A stretch of DNA of 64,000 nucleotides from Sphingomonas sp. AOB5 (GCF_029433115.1 NZ_JARNTV010000009.1:1-64000), one strand, 5' to 3'. Numbered from the stretch's first letter, positions 53,041 through 61,517 are shown. Program-made: numbers and translations. Notes: generated from the sequence alone by a model not told the origin.

Positions 53041-54194
53041 GCGAGATGTCGGCCTTCACCTTCCGCCCCGCGACAACCACTGCCGCAGCCGAGGCGCTGC
53101 GCGGCGAGGTTCGCGATTTCCTCGGCCTGGCGTTGCGTGACCGTCCGCCTGCTCAGCGTGCCTTGAGCTGGGCCGGCTATGACGACGATTTCAGCCGGGC
53201 GATGGGCGAGCGCGGCTGGATCGGCATGACCTGGCCGAAAGCCTATGGCGGGCATGAGCGCAGCGCGCTGGAGCGCTATGTCGTGCTCGAGGAGATGCTG
53301 GCCGCCGGTGCGCCGGTCTCCGCGCATTGGATCGCGGATCGCCAGAGTGGCCCGTTGATCCTGCGATCCGGCACCGAAGCGCAACGGCAACGCTATCTGC
53401 CCGGCATCGCGCGGGGCGAGACCTTCATCTGCGCGGGCCTCAGCGAACCCGACACCGGATCCGATCTCGCTTCGGCCCGCACCCGCGCGGTGGAAACCGA
53501 TACGGGCTTCGTGATCAACGGCACGAAGGTGTGGACCACCAATGCGCATCGCAGCCACCATATGATCCTGTTCTGCCGTACTGCGGCGCCGGACAGTGGA
53601 GCGCGGCATACCGGGTTCAGCCAGCTGATCGTCGACATGACCACGCCGGGGATCGAAGTGACCCCGCTCTACGATCTGGCGGGCGAGCATCACATCAACG
53701 TGGTCCATTTCACCGATGTCGAAGTGCCGAAGGATGCGCTGCTCGGGCAGCAGGGCGATGGCTGGAAGCAGGTGATGGCCGAGCTGGCGAACGAGCGCAG
53801 CGGGCCGGAGCGGTTCCTGTCTTCCTTCACGGTACTGGTCGAACTGACCCGGGTGCTTGCCAACTCGGCCAGCTCGGCTCAGGCCACGGCACTTGGCCGG
53901 CTTGCGGGGCAGGTTGCGGTGCTGCGCGAGATGTCGATGTCGATCGCGGCAATGCTCGAGGCGGGCGACGATCCCACGGTCCAGGCCGCAGTGGTCAAGG
54001 ATCTGGGCGCGGTCCTGGAGCAGGAGATTCCGGAGGTCGCGCGGTTGCTTGTCAGTTGCGAGCCCGACCTGCATGGAGACGATCTGAACGCCGTTCTGGC
54101 CGCGACGATGCTGGCCGCACCATCCTTCTCGCTGCGCGGCGGCGCACGTGAGATCCTGCGCGGCATTATCGCCCGCGGCCTTCGCCTGCGCTGA
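53037..54194 (+). CDS. Acyl-CoA dehydrogenase, large subunit of a paired set
   Basis: A 385-residue acyl-CoA dehydrogenase. Motifs are ICAGLSEPDTGSDLAS, VWTTNAHRSHHMI, HINVVHFTDVEVP, ANERSGPER and a C-terminal GGAREILRGIIARGL. It overlaps the short subunit upstream and is followed 8 bases later by a crotonase. Together they would desaturate the racemised 2-methylacyl-CoA. Confidence 0.91.
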   Translation: MSEMSAFTFRPATTTAAAEALRGEVRDFLGLALRDRPPAQRALSWAGYDDDFSRAMGERGWIGMTWPKAYGGHERSALERYVVLEEMLAAGAPVSAHWIADRQSGPLILRSGTEAQRQRYLPGIARGETFICAGLSEPDTGSDLASARTRAVETDTGFVINGTKVWTTNAHRSHHMILFCRTAAPDSGARHTGFSQLIVDMTTPGIEVTPLYDLAGEHHINVVHFTDVEVPKDALLGQQGDGWKQVMAELANERSGPERFLSSFTVLVELTRVLANSASSAQATALGRLAGQVAVLREMSMSIAAMLEAGDDPTVQAAVVKDLGAVLEQEIPEVARLLVSCEPDLHGDDLNAVLAATMLAAPSFSLRGGAREILRGIIARGLRLR

Positions 54195-54202
54195 GGAACA
54201 TC

Positions 54203-55000
54203 ATGGCCGATCACGTCCTTCTCGATCTCGATACCGATGGTATCGCAACGATCACGATCAACCTTCCCGAGACGCGCAACCCGCTGTCGCATCCCGACAC
54301 GGTCGATCAGCTGGTCGGCATCCTCGACGCGATCAATGTCGATCTTGCGGTGAAGGTCGCGATCCTGACCGGGGCGGGCCCTTCGTTCAGCGCGGGTGGC
54401 GATCTCAAGACGCTGGGCCAGCCGGGCGGCCTTGGCGGTGGCGAACCGGTGCGCACGCCCGGACAATATGCCCAGAATATCCAGCGGGTACCGATGGCCT
54501 TTTCCCGGCTGGAGGTGCCGATCATCGCCGCCGTCAACGGCCCGGCGATCGGCGCCGGTTGCGATCTGGCGTGCATGGCCGATATCCGCATCGCTTCCGA
54601 AACTGCGCGGTTTGCCGAGAGTTTCGTCAAGGTCGGGCTGATCCCGGGCGATGGCGGCGCGTGGTTGTTGCCGCGCATCGTCGGCTATTCGAAGGCGTGC
54701 GAGATGGCATTCACCGGCGACGCACTCGATGCGCAGGCGGCGCTGGCCTGCGGTCTCGTCTCACAGGTGGTCGCGCCCGACATGCTGATGGAAACGGCGC
54801 GGGGCCTGGCGAAGCGGATCGCGGTCAACCCGTCCGATGCGGTGCGCATGTCGAAGCGGCTGCTGGCGCGCGGTCGCGAACTGCGACTGGTCGAGGTGCT
54901 CGAACTGTCCGGCGCGCTTCAGGCGCTGGCGCATACCACGCCCGAGCACAAGCAGGTCGTCGCCGGACTGATCGCGCGGCAGCAGGCGAAGGCAGTTTAG
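54203..55000 (+). CDS. Enoyl-CoA hydratase 2 (crotonase family)
   Basis: A 265-residue crotonase. ATITINLPETRNPLSHP, FSAGGDLKTLG, VPIIAAVNGPAIGAGCDLA, FAESFVKVGLIPGDGGAWLLPR. This second site matches canonical hydratases (GDGGAW). Last gene of the 45978-55000 operon. Expected step: hydration of the enoyl-CoA from the paired dehydrogenase. Confidence 0.91.
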   Translation: MADHVLLDLDTDGIATITINLPETRNPLSHPDTVDQLVGILDAINVDLAVKVAILTGAGPSFSAGGDLKTLGQPGGLGGGEPVRTPGQYAQNIQRVPMAFSRLEVPIIAAVNGPAIGAGCDLACMADIRIASETARFAESFVKVGLIPGDGGAWLLPRIVGYSKACEMAFTGDALDAQAALACGLVSQVVAPDMLMETARGLAKRIAVNPSDAVRMSKRLLARGRELRLVEVLELSGALQALAHTTPEHKQVVAGLIARQQAKAV

Positions 55001-55195
55001 GGTCGCGGAACTTCGCTCGTTTGTGACCTTTGGCGGAGGGGAAATGGTCACTTTCGGGCAGGGCGTGGAGCGCCATGCGAAACGGGTCTCGACAGTTCAA
55101 AGAGCAGGTGTCGATCCGAGCAGCCGAACTCCAACATTGCAAGCGTTGCCCGGCCCGGATCGACATCCGGTGGACCATTCGAATGTCGAGACTGA
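55001..55195. other. Gene-free spacer between hydratase and convergent IclR gene
   Basis: About 195 bases with no convincing gene. It holds weak symmetric elements: GGTCGC/GTGACC followed by TTT just after the hydratase stop, and the perfect inverted repeat TGTCGATCCG (55109-55118) / CGGATCGACA (55156-55165) with a 37-base loop. It may be a weak terminator region or a decayed gene remnant. Confidence 0.4.
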
Positions 55196-55936
55196 CTAGG
55201 CCTTCGTCTCCAGCCCATGTCGCTTCAGCGCGGCCTTCATGATCTGGGCGATCTCGTCGACACGGCCTTCCATCCGGTAGGACGGACCGGCCACGGTCAC
55301 CGCCAAGCGCCGGGTTTCGATCGCCAGCGGTAATGACACACCGTACAGGTCGGGCACGTTGCCCGCCGGATTCTTGTGATAGCCGCGCTCGATCGCGCGC
55401 TTCAGTTCGGCCTCGACCTCTTCGATGCTGACCAGCGTCGTATCGGTGGTTCGCTCGAACTTTACCCGGCGCAGCAATTGCGACAGTTCGCGCGGCGAAT
55501 ATTGCGACAGGATCGCCCGGCCGGAAGCGCTCGCGGTGATCGGCACGCGGTGGCCGACATGGGCGACATATTTGATCGCCGCGGGGGATTCGACCACATG
55601 GACGAAGATCGCGTTCACCCCGGCCGATGCCGCAACCAGCGCGGTCTCACCGGTTTCCGCTGTCAGTTCGGAAACGAGCGTGTAGACATCGGCGGGCAGG
55701 GGCTGTGCGTCGATGATGACCTGTGCCAGCGCCAGCCAGCGCGGGCTGGGATAATAGCCCTGACGCGCCTTCGGCTCGTACAGAAAGCCCTTCTCCGACA
55801 GGGTGTAGAGGATGTTGAAGGTGCTCGATCGCGGCCAGCCCATCTGTTCGGACACTTCGGAAAGCGTGGCGGGGCGGCGCGTCGTCGCGAAATATTCCAG
55901 CAGGTCCAGTACGTGCGCTGCCTGACGAACGAACAT
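55196..55936 (-). CDS. IclR-family transcriptional regulator
   Basis: A 246-residue IclR regulator. The winged HTH is in ATLSEVSEQMGWPRSSTFNIL; the effector domain shows GHRVPITASASGRAIL and YGVSLPLAIETRRLAV. IclR proteins often bind aromatic or short-chain organic effectors. Third gene of the minus-strand unit that begins at 58110. Candidate binding site: the 15-base inverted repeat at 58133-58170 and its half-site at 41595. Confidence 0.9.
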   Translation of the reverse strand: MFVRQAAHVLDLLEYFATTRRPATLSEVSEQMGWPRSSTFNILYTLSEKGFLYEPKARQGYYPSPRWLALAQVIIDAQPLPADVYTLVSELTAETGETALVAASAGVNAIFVHVVESPAAIKYVAHVGHRVPITASASGRAILSQYSPRELSQLLRRVKFERTTDTTLVSIEEVEAELKRAIERGYHKNPAGNVPDLYGVSLPLAIETRRLAVTVAGPSYRMEGRVDEIAQIMKAALKRHGLETKA

Positions 55937-56031
55937 TAAGACCTCATGCCGGTTTGAATCTGTCTATCGGAGGATGAGCTTCATCGCTGCTACCGGAAGC
56001 ATCCCCCAGCGTCAAAACCCATCTGGTTGCG

Positions 56032-56889
56032 TCACGCTCCGCTCTCGAAATAGTCCGGGCGGCCATTGGTGAACAGATCGCCCCACAAGGCGCCGCCGCC
56101 ATCGACGGTGACGGTCGATCCGGTCATGAAGCGCGATGCATCGCTCGCCATGATGCCCACCATCTGGGCGAGGTCCCAGGGATCGCCCAGCGTCTTTTGC
56201 GGATTGGCGAGGTGGAAGATCCGGCTGGCCTGCTCGGGATAGACGCGCAGGCCGCCGGAATCGATCGCGCCCGGCGCGACGGTGTTCACCCGGATGCCCA
56301 GCGGCGCCCATTCGACGGCGGCGGTGCGGGCAGCGTTGATGATCCCCGCCCGGGCCGCGGACGTGTGGATGATGCCCGGCACGCCGCGCTCGACGGCGGC
56401 GGCGACATTGACGATGATCCCGCCGCGTCCGGCGTCGCGCCAGCCACGCGCGGCGCGCTGCATCATCAGCCAGGTGCCTGTCAGGTTGTTCTCGATCACT
56501 GCGCGCCAGCCCTTGGACGGGATATCGATCGCATCCATCGGGAACTGGCCGCCGGCATTGTTGACGAGGATATCGAGCGTACCGTGCCGCGCCTCGACAG
56601 CTTCGAACAGCGCCTCGATCTGGCCTTCCTCACGGATATCGGCACGGATCGCCGCGACCTCGAAGCCGGCGGCGGCCAGCCCTTGCCGGGCCTCGTCCAG
56701 CCGTTCCTGCTTGCGCCCGCAGATGGTCACATGGGCGCCCAGCCGGGCAAAGGTCCATGCGATCGCCTTGCCGATCCCGCTGCCGCCGCCGGAGACGATC
56801 ACCGATTTGCCGGCGAACAGCTCCGCCGCGAGGCAAAGCGGCAGCGCCGCCAGCCGCTCGTCCGCGACGAGCGTTGCTTCCTTCACCAT
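56032..56889 (-). CDS. 2,4-dienoyl-CoA-reductase-like SDR
   Basis: A 285-residue SDR. SGGGSGIGKAIA, ICGRKQERLDEA, LVNNAGGQFPMDA, then HTSAARAGIINAARTAAVEW in place of the classical YxxxK. Peroxisomal 2,4-dienoyl-CoA reductases likewise lack the Tyr and have HAxxAKA at this position; here the Lys is Arg. The NNAGGQFPxxA motif is also DECR-like. It would remove double bonds from an unsaturated side chain. It lies between the acyl-CoA dehydrogenase and IclR genes. Confidence 0.87.
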   Translation of the reverse strand: MVKEATLVADERLAALPLCLAAELFAGKSVIVSGGGSGIGKAIAWTFARLGAHVTICGRKQERLDEARQGLAAAGFEVAAIRADIREEGQIEALFEAVEARHGTLDILVNNAGGQFPMDAIDIPSKGWRAVIENNLTGTWLMMQRAARGWRDAGRGGIIVNVAAAVERGVPGIIHTSAARAGIINAARTAAVEWAPLGIRVNTVAPGAIDSGGLRVYPEQASRIFHLANPQKTLGDPWDLAQMVGIMASDASRFMTGSTVTVDGGGALWGDLFTNGRPDYFESGA

Positions 56890-56943
56890 CCTCTTCTCCC
56901 GCTCGTCGCTGCGAAGCGTGTCGTTCGTTTCAGTGTGATCTGG

Positions 56944-58110
56944 TCAATATGATTTGGGCAGGCCGAGCACGCGCTCGGCAATGTAGCAAAGGATCAGCTG
57001 GGGGCTGATCGGTGCGATCCGCGGGATCATCACTTCGCGCAGATAGCGTTCGACATGATATTCCTTGGCATAGCCGAAGCCGCCATGGGTCATCACGGCC
57101 TGAAGGCACGCGCTGTGGCCAGCCTCGGCGCCCATATATTTGGCGGCGTTGGCGGCCGCGCCGCATTCCATGTCGTTGTCGTATCGCCACGCCGCCGACA
57201 TCGCCATCAGCCATGCGGCTTCCAGCTCCATCCAGTTCTGCGCGAGCGGGTGCTGGATCGCCTGATTCTGTCCGATCGGACGATTGAAGACGATCCGCTC
57301 CTTGGCATATTGGGTAGCGGCATTCAGCGCGAGCGTGCCGATGCCGACCGACTCGGACGCGAGCAGGATCCGTTCCGGGTTCATACCGTGCAGGATGTAA
57401 TGGAAGCCCTTGCCCTCTTCGCCGATCAGGTCGGCGGCGGGGATGCGCCAGTCCTCGATGAACAGCTCGTTCGAATCGATCGCCTTGCGGCCCATCTTCT
57501 CGATTTCGTGGACCGTCACCGCGGCGCGATCGAGATCGGTGTAGAACAGGCTGAGGCCTTCGGTCGGCTTGCGCACCTGATCCAGCGGGGTGGTGCGCAC
57601 CAGGATCAGGATCTTCTCGGCAACCTTCGCGGTCGAGATCCACACCTTCTGGCCGTTGACGACATAATCGTCGCCATCGCGCACCGCCATGGTCTTGAGC
57701 TGGGTGGTGTTGAGGCCCGTGGTCGGCTCGGTCACCGCGAAACAGGCCTTCACATCGCCGCGCAGGATCGGCGGCAGCATGCGCGCCTTCTGCTCCTCAC
57801 TGCCGAAGACAACCACCGGATTCAGGCCGAAAACATTGACGTGGATCGCCGAGGCTGCGGTCATGCCGCCGCCGCTTTCCGCGACGGTGCGCATCATGAT
57901 CGCCGCTTCGGTGATGCCCAGCCCCGCGCCGCCGAATTCGGGCGGAATGCAGATGCCCAGCCAGCCGTCATCGGCCATCGCACGGAAGAAGGTTTCGGGA
58001 AACTCGCCCGACCGATCGATCTCGAGCCAGTAATTCTTGTCGAAGCGGGCGCACAGCTTCCCGACCGCGTCCCGGATCGATTCCTGGTCGGCGGTCAACG
58101 CGAAATCCAT
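56944..58110 (-). CDS. Acyl-CoA dehydrogenase
   Basis: A 388-residue acyl-CoA dehydrogenase. ACFAVTEPTTGLNTTQ, VWISTAKVAEKILIL, IVFNRPIGQNQAIQHPLAQ and MTHGGFGYAKEYHVERYLRE are family marks. GLNTTQ replaces the usual GSD. GGAGGGG precedes ATG 58110. It heads the minus-strand unit with the DECR-like SDR and IclR genes; the long inverted repeat 58133-58170 covers its promoter. Confidence 0.91.
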   Translation of the reverse strand: MDFALTADQESIRDAVGKLCARFDKNYWLEIDRSGEFPETFFRAMADDGWLGICIPPEFGGAGLGITEAAIMMRTVAESGGGMTAASAIHVNVFGLNPVVVFGSEEQKARMLPPILRGDVKACFAVTEPTTGLNTTQLKTMAVRDGDDYVVNGQKVWISTAKVAEKILILVRTTPLDQVRKPTEGLSLFYTDLDRAAVTVHEIEKMGRKAIDSNELFIEDWRIPAADLIGEEGKGFHYILHGMNPERILLASESVGIGTLALNAATQYAKERIVFNRPIGQNQAIQHPLAQNWMELEAAWLMAMSAAWRYDNDMECGAAANAAKYMGAEAGHSACLQAVMTHGGFGYAKEYHVERYLREVMIPRIAPISPQLILCYIAERVLGLPKSY

Positions 58111-58132
58111 GCTACCCCTCCTGCGCATCAAT

Positions 58133-58170
58133 ATTCATATGTGTGGATAAATTAGTCCACATATATGAAT
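58133..58170. promoter_or_regulatory. Long inverted repeat before the acyl-CoA dehydrogenase unit
   Basis: ATTCATATGTGTGGA (58133-58147) and TCCACATATATGAAT (58156-58170) form 15-base arms with one mismatch and an 8-base spacer. The right arm recurs at 41595-41609. This is a clear operator, distinct from the CATAC palindrome; the IclR protein of the same unit is the obvious candidate binder. Confidence 0.6.
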
Positions 58171-58233
58171 TGTCAACTGCTTGCCGGCGCGTGTGCCAAC
58201 GGCGGATTGACAGGGTGCCACTGCATCGATATT

Positions 58234-58249
58234 CATACTGCGCAGTATC
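58234..58249. promoter_or_regulatory. CATAC operator copy 8 (luciferase-like monooxygenase promoter)
   Basis: CATACTGCGCAGTATC; the inner 14 bases are a perfect palindrome. A consensus TTGACA (58207-58212) lies upstream. It is 54 bases before the monooxygenase ATG. Confidence 0.68.
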
Positions 58250-58303
58250 ATCTTTGGCCCGGCAATGCATTCGGGCGACGATAAATGACGCAGGAGAGCA
58301 GCG

Positions 58304-59416
58304 ATGCACATCGGAGCCGGTTTCTTCTTTCAGGGGCTCGACCCGAAGGTTTCGGACCAGGAAGTCTACCGGACCCAGCTGGACATCGCCGATCAGTGCG
58401 AACCGGCCGGATTCCAGTCGATCTGGACCGCCGAGCATCACTTCAACCGCTATCACATGATGCCCAATCCGGCGCAGTTCCTGACCTATATGGCGGGACG
58501 CACGACCAACGCGCTGCTCGGTTCGATGGTGATGGTGATCCCGTGGCACGATCCGATCCGCGTCGCTGAATCGATCACCTTCCTCGATACCGTGTCGGGC
58601 GGGCGCACGATCCTTGGTCTCGGCCGCGGGCTGGGCAAGATCGAGTTCGACGGTTTCCGTCAGGACATGGGGGAGTCGCGCCAGCGCTTCATCGAATATG
58701 CCGACGCCATCTCGCAGAGTCTCGAGACCGGCGTGATGGAATATGACGGCCAGATCCTGAAGCAGCCCAAGGTCGAGATCCGCCCCAACGCGGCATTCAG
58801 CTTCCGCGGGCGTACCTATGCGTCGGCAGTGTCGCCTGAATCGGCGAAGATCATGGCGAAGCTCGGCTATGGCCTGATCCTGATCGCGCAAAAGCCGTGG
58901 GAGACGGTGGTGCGCGAGACGACCGAATATGCCGCGCTGTTCGAGGAAGTGAACGGGTATGAATGCCCACGCCCGATCCTGGTCAACCTGACCACGGTCG
59001 ACACCGATCCGGCGCGCGCCGCGGACATGCACAACGAATATACGATGGCCTATGCCCGTTCGACGATCGACCATTACGAGTTCCAGAACCCGCACATGGA
59101 GACGATCAACGGCTATGAATATTATGCGGGCCTGCGGAAGAATATCGAGAAGCACGGCGTGCTGACCTTCAACCGCTTCCTTGCCGACCTGCAGATCCAC
59201 GGCACGCCGGATCAGGTGATCGAAGCCACGGTCGAGCGGGTGCGCGCGCTCAACTGTGCCGGTGTGATCAACATGATGTCGATGGGCGGGATGCCGGCCG
59301 ACATCGCCCAGCGCAATTTCCGCACCTATGTCGATCATGTGCTGCCCAAGCTGAAGGCGATCGACACGTTCCGCGAGATCGGCTCGCCGTCCTACGAGAC
59401 GCGCCGCGCCGCCTGA
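58304..59416 (+). CDS. Luciferase-like (LLM) flavin-dependent monooxygenase
   Basis: A 370-residue bacterial-luciferase-fold enzyme. IWTAEHHFNRYHMMPNPAQF, GSMVMVIPWHDPIRVAESI, DTVSGGRTILGLGRGLGKIEFDGF. Reduced FMN is the usual co-substrate, used for hydroxylation or Baeyer-Villiger oxidation (type II, as in camphor degradation). It has no reductase domain, so it needs separate FMNH2; the flavin reductase at 32775 and ribB carry the same operator. CAGGAGAG precedes the ATG. A strong terminator follows. Confidence 0.9.
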   Translation: MHIGAGFFFQGLDPKVSDQEVYRTQLDIADQCEPAGFQSIWTAEHHFNRYHMMPNPAQFLTYMAGRTTNALLGSMVMVIPWHDPIRVAESITFLDTVSGGRTILGLGRGLGKIEFDGFRQDMGESRQRFIEYADAISQSLETGVMEYDGQILKQPKVEIRPNAAFSFRGRTYASAVSPESAKIMAKLGYGLILIAQKPWETVVRETTEYAALFEEVNGYECPRPILVNLTTVDTDPARAADMHNEYTMAYARSTIDHYEFQNPHMETINGYEYYAGLRKNIEKHGVLTFNRFLADLQIHGTPDQVIEATVERVRALNCAGVINMMSMGGMPADIAQRNFRTYVDHVLPKLKAIDTFREIGSPSYETRRAA

Positions 59417-59441
59417 GACGCACCTCCTCCGCCAGAGGCAT

Positions 59442-59470
59442 GGGGCGGCCCGCGGGCCGCCCCTTTTTTT
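59442..59470 (+). terminator. Intrinsic terminator after the LLM monooxygenase
   Basis: A 22-base perfect palindrome (59442-59463, GGGGCGGCC arm) followed by seven T (59464-59470). It also lies against the convergent hydratase-like stop at 59472. Confidence 0.82.
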
Positions 59471-59471
59471 G

Positions 59472-60740
59472 TCAGGCTGCCGGCCGGTCCCGCCGCCACG
59501 CGACGGGTCCCCCGGTCCATGCCGGAAAGCCGGCATCGACCAGCACAAGGTCTGCGATATCCGTGTTCGCGATGTCCCGGGCGCGCAGGAATGAAGTTGC
59601 CGCGCGCGATGCCGCATCGAGCAGCCGTGCCTCGGCCATCGCCAGTTGACCGGCCGCGGCCGGTGCGGTGCCTTCGCCATCGGGTGCCCAGCCACCGATC
59701 TGGCCGATGATCGCACGCAGCGCTGCGGCGGGGATGCCATCGGCTTGCAGGGCCGACAGCTCCGCATCCCATGCAGACCGGACCCCGGCGATCAGCGCTT
59801 CGGCATAATCGGGCGGTCCGGCTTTTCCCATCGCCTGCCGCGCGTGGAACAGCGTGCGCACCATCGCGGCGGCCTGTGGCGTGCGGGTGGTGTCGAGGAA
59901 GCAATCGCTCTCGAGGATCAGCGCGTCGTCGATCGGCAGCGACGTGCCTTCGAAGACGGCGCGGACGATGTTGGCTTCCGACGGATAACGCGCGCCGCGT
60001 TCGCCGCCCACGCGCTGCATCGCATAGGGCGAGCCATGTGCGGTGCCGGTGCCCCCGGGTATCTCGAATCCGGCCTGGTCCCAAGGCGCAACCGCCGATC
60101 CGCCGTCAAGAATGAAACGCCGGCAGGTTTCGATCAGTCTCTCCGGCGGCACCAGTTCGTGCAGAACGCCGGTCTCCAGCGCGGTCTCGACCGGGATCGG
60201 CTTGCCTTCGAGCAGATGGGGCAAAGCGCGCTCGATGCCCATCAGCCGCGGCAGGCGCTGGGTTCCCCCGGCGCCGGGCAGGAGGCCGATCGACGCCTCG
60301 GGGAAGGCCAGCCGGATCTTCGCGCCGCTCGCCGCGACCCGGTGATGACACACCAGCGCCAGCTCGAGTCCGCCGCCCAGCGCCAGCCCCTCCAGCGCAA
60401 GCACCACCGGCTTGCTACAGGCTTCGATTGCCCGGAAGCGGCGGTTGAACAGCGCGGCGCTTTCGGCGGCTGCGACCAGTTCGTCGGGGGTAGCGGCACG
60501 GCGCCAGTCCGCGATCTTCGCTTCCATCTCTCCCAGATCGGCGCCCGCACAGAAGCCGTTCGGCTTGCCCGATCGCAGTATGGCGCCGCGGATGGCGGCA
60601 TCGTCGCGCAGCTGCGTGGCGAGCAGATCGAGATCGTCGAGCACCGCATTGGTGATCGTGTTCATCGTCCGACCCGCGCAATCGAAGGTGACGAGCGCGA
60701 TCCCGTCGGCATCGGTCTCCAGCGTGAAATTCTGCATCAT
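59472..60740 (-). CDS. FadB/FadJ-like protein lacking the NAD-binding dehydrogenase domain
   Basis: A 422-residue protein. The N-terminal crotonase domain is intact: GFCAGADLGEME, GLALGGGLELAL and FPEASIGLLPGAGGTQRLPR. The linker (LFHARQAMGK) resembles that of FadJ, but the Rossmann 3-hydroxyacyl-CoA dehydrogenase domain (GxGxxG) is missing. The last 80 residues resemble the extreme C-terminus of FadJ (LVLVDAGFPAWTGGPVAWRRD). The family is usually about 700 residues. Its ATG overlaps the stop of the HSD10-like gene, which could supply the missing dehydrogenase. Confidence 0.86.
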   Translation of the reverse strand: MMQNFTLETDADGIALVTFDCAGRTMNTITNAVLDDLDLLATQLRDDAAIRGAILRSGKPNGFCAGADLGEMEAKIADWRRAATPDELVAAAESAALFNRRFRAIEACSKPVVLALEGLALGGGLELALVCHHRVAASGAKIRLAFPEASIGLLPGAGGTQRLPRLMGIERALPHLLEGKPIPVETALETGVLHELVPPERLIETCRRFILDGGSAVAPWDQAGFEIPGGTGTAHGSPYAMQRVGGERGARYPSEANIVRAVFEGTSLPIDDALILESDCFLDTTRTPQAAAMVRTLFHARQAMGKAGPPDYAEALIAGVRSAWDAELSALQADGIPAAALRAIIGQIGGWAPDGEGTAPAAAGQLAMAEARLLDAASRAATSFLRARDIANTDIADLVLVDAGFPAWTGGPVAWRRDRPAA

Positions 60741-61501
60741 CGCGGCGCCATGCGGATCGCGCCGTCCAGGCGGATCGTCTCGCCGTTCAGCATCGGATTG
60801 GCGACGATGCTCTCGACCATCTGCGCGAACTCCTGCGGCCGTCCGAGCCGGCTGGGGTGCGGCACCTGCTGGCCAAGCGAATCCTGCGCGGCCTGCGGCA
60901 AGCCCATCAGCATCGGCGTCAGGAAGATGCCCGGCGCGATCGTCACCACGCGGATCCGGTGCTGCGCCAGATCGCGGGCGACCGGCAATGTCAGCCCGGC
61001 CACACCCGCCTTGGACGAGGCATAGGCGGCCTGCCCGATCTGTCCGTCGAACGCGGCGACCGACGCGGTGTTGACGATCACGCCGCGCTCCTCACCGATC
61101 GGATCCGCCGCGGCCAGTCGCGCGGCGAAACGCGAGATCATCGTGAAGGTGCCGATCAGATTGACTTCGATCGTGCGGCGATAGGCATCGATCGGGTGCG
61201 GCGCATTCTCCTTGCCGACGGTCTTGATTGCCGGCGCCACCCCCGCGCAATTGACCAGCACGCGTGCCACGCCATGGGCGGCCTGTGCCGCTTCCAGTCC
61301 GGTATCCACGCTTGCCTCGTCCGCCACGTTTACCTTGCAGAAGATGCCGCCGATCGCCGTGGCATGGGCTTCACCTGCCGCTTCGTTCAGATCGAAGATC
61401 GCGACCCGCGCACCTTTGGCTGCAAATGCTTCCGCAACCGCCCCGCCGAGGCCCGAAGCGCCCCCGGTAACGATCGCCGTCAGACTGGAATCTATCTCCA
61501 T
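60737..61501 (-). CDS. HSD10-like 3-hydroxyacyl-CoA dehydrogenase (SDR)
   Basis: A 254-residue SDR strikingly like type 10 17beta-HSD/3-hydroxy-2-methylbutyryl-CoA dehydrogenase: [79 protein letters not shown] and [15 protein letters not shown]. That family oxidises 3-hydroxyacyl-CoAs including 2-methyl branched ones, and some hydroxysteroids. GGAGAGG precedes ATG 61501 (61504 also possible). It is translationally coupled to the truncated FadJ-like gene and controlled from the perfect CATAC palindrome at 61518. Confidence 0.93.
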   Translation of the reverse strand: MEIDSSLTAIVTGGASGLGGAVAEAFAAKGARVAIFDLNEAAGEAHATAIGGIFCKVNVADEASVDTGLEAAQAAHGVARVLVNCAGVAPAIKTVGKENAPHPIDAYRRTIEVNLIGTFTMISRFAARLAAADPIGEERGVIVNTASVAAFDGQIGQAAYASSKAGVAGLTLPVARDLAQHRIRVVTIAPGIFLTPMLMGLPQAAQDSLGQQVPHPSRLGRPQEFAQMVESIVANPMLNGETIRLDGAIRMAPR

Positions 61502-61517
61502 CATCCTCTCCATTGAT

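Noticed and set aside
59472..60740. A frameshift or pseudogene explanation for the missing FadJ dehydrogenase domain
   Set aside because: The frame is continuous with both the N-terminal and extreme C-terminal segments in phase and no displaced Rossmann motif in the other frames. An in-frame deletion cannot be excluded, but it is not visibly broken.
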